The translations under genes were made by a program, and so were the position numbers. The notes under the pieces were generated by a model. That model saw nothing but the letters and a program-made list of their open reading frames with translations. It did no database searches and had not been told where the DNA came from. From the NCBI RefSeq assembly GCF_006539865.1, contig NZ_BJNV01000004.1, forward strand, positions 1-64,000: a DNA stretch of 64,000 nucleotides. Reading direction: 5' to 3'. How positions within the stretch are numbered: position 1 is the first letter of the stretch; each line of letters opens with the position of its first letter. This DNA comes from Zoogloea ramigera. GTDB taxonomy: Bacteria; Pseudomonadota; Gammaproteobacteria; Burkholderiales; Rhodocyclaceae. Below, piece after piece: positions 63,731 through 64,000 of the stretch.

Positions 63731-64000
63731 ATGAGCGTCACGATCAAAACGCCCGAAGAAATCGAAAAAATGCGCGTCGCGGGCCGTCTCGGCTCGGAAG
63801 TCCTCGATTACATCACGCCCTTCGTCAAGCCCGGCATAAGCACGGGCGAGCTCGACAAGCTCTGCCACGACTACATGGTGGATGTGCAAGGCTGCATCCC
63901 CGCACCGCTCAACTACTGCCCGCCGGGCTACACGCCCTACCCCAAGTCCATCTGCACCTCGATCAACCACCAGGTCTGCCACGGGGTGCCCAGCGAGAAG
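63731..64000 (+). CDS. map: Methionine aminopeptidase type I (partial, right edge)
   Basis: Ninety N-terminal residues are present before the window ends. They include MSVTIKTPEEIEKMRVAGRL, KPGISTGELDKLCHDYMVD, PAPLNYCPPGY and the KSICTSINHQVCHGVPSEK segment with the His of the active site. This identifies the type I enzyme that removes initiator Met. It is divergent from rpsB, the common arrangement. The metal-binding half lies outside the window. Confidence 0.95.
   Translation, partial: MSVTIKTPEEIEKMRVAGRLGSEVLDYITPFVKPGISTGELDKLCHDYMVDVQGCIPAPLNYCPPGYTPYPKSICTSINHQVCHGVPSEK

Overview
The window is a high-GC chromosomal segment of a betaproteobacterium, most likely Rhodocyclales (Zoogloea/Thauera/Azoarcus-like). 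Three things point there: gene content and order (rpsB-tsf-pyrH-frr-uppS-cdsA-dxr-rseP-bamA-skp-lpxD-fabZ-lpxA-lpxB-rnhB), the ispZ-yciI-bolA-ppiC run, and a PEP-CTERM protein, which implies an exosortase elsewhere in the genome. Genus is inference only. No tRNA, rRNA, CRISPR array or complete insertion sequence was seen.

Layout. 1-1,159: the edge of a dispersed repeat and a PEP-CTERM protein. 1,156-2,877 (minus): ispD-ispF-thpR. 2,926-7,425 (plus): a DUF4010/MgtC-type membrane protein, the three-gene AmmeMemoRadiSam set, and an alpha/beta-hydrolase homologue that has lost catalytic residues. 7,522-7,794: a 21-bp minisatellite. 7,868-9,260 (minus): GNAT, L,D-transpeptidase and tadA. 9,366-11,699: a four-PAS histidine kinase. 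11,766-15,927 (minus): two TPM proteins, LemA, family-4 uracil-DNA glycosylase, rimI and tsaB. 16,614-18,710: an OmpR/EnvZ pair. 18,755-21,799: persulfide dioxygenase, truncated globin, yciB, yciI, bolA and a parvulin. 22,351-26,611 (minus): etfB-etfA, a CbiM-like protein and acyl-CoA dehydrogenase, with a divergent TetR regulator. 27,390-34,111 (minus): tatD, an ECHDC3-like crotonase, a complete Mla-type ABC lipid transporter and ppx. 34,274-37,792: ppk1 and a beta-propeller lipoprotein. 37,899-42,672: bioA-bioF-bioH-bioC-bioD, all late biotin steps except bioB.

42,673-48,011 is the accessory region. It holds a palindromic repeat, a second 21-bp minisatellite, a small orphan protein, and then an abruptly AT-richer block with two large P-loop NTPases: an AAA/STAND-like protein with a C-terminal HEPN-like RX4H motif, and a KAP-family NTPase. 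A HipA/HipH(YjjJ)-like remnant follows. This block is the best candidate in the window for an undescribed, probably defensive, system.

48,012-63,394 (minus) is the envelope and translation super-operon. It runs from rpsB and tsf through isoprenoid, phospholipid, outer-membrane assembly and lipid A genes to rnhB, a CopD-like membrane protein and a TrmH-type methyltransferase. A partial map gene runs off the right edge in the opposite direction.

The most unexpected non-coding structure is a pair of unrelated-sequence minisatellites that share a unit of exactly 21 bp with no indels (13 and 12 units). Each unit carries a near-palindrome, so the palindromes recur every two helical turns.
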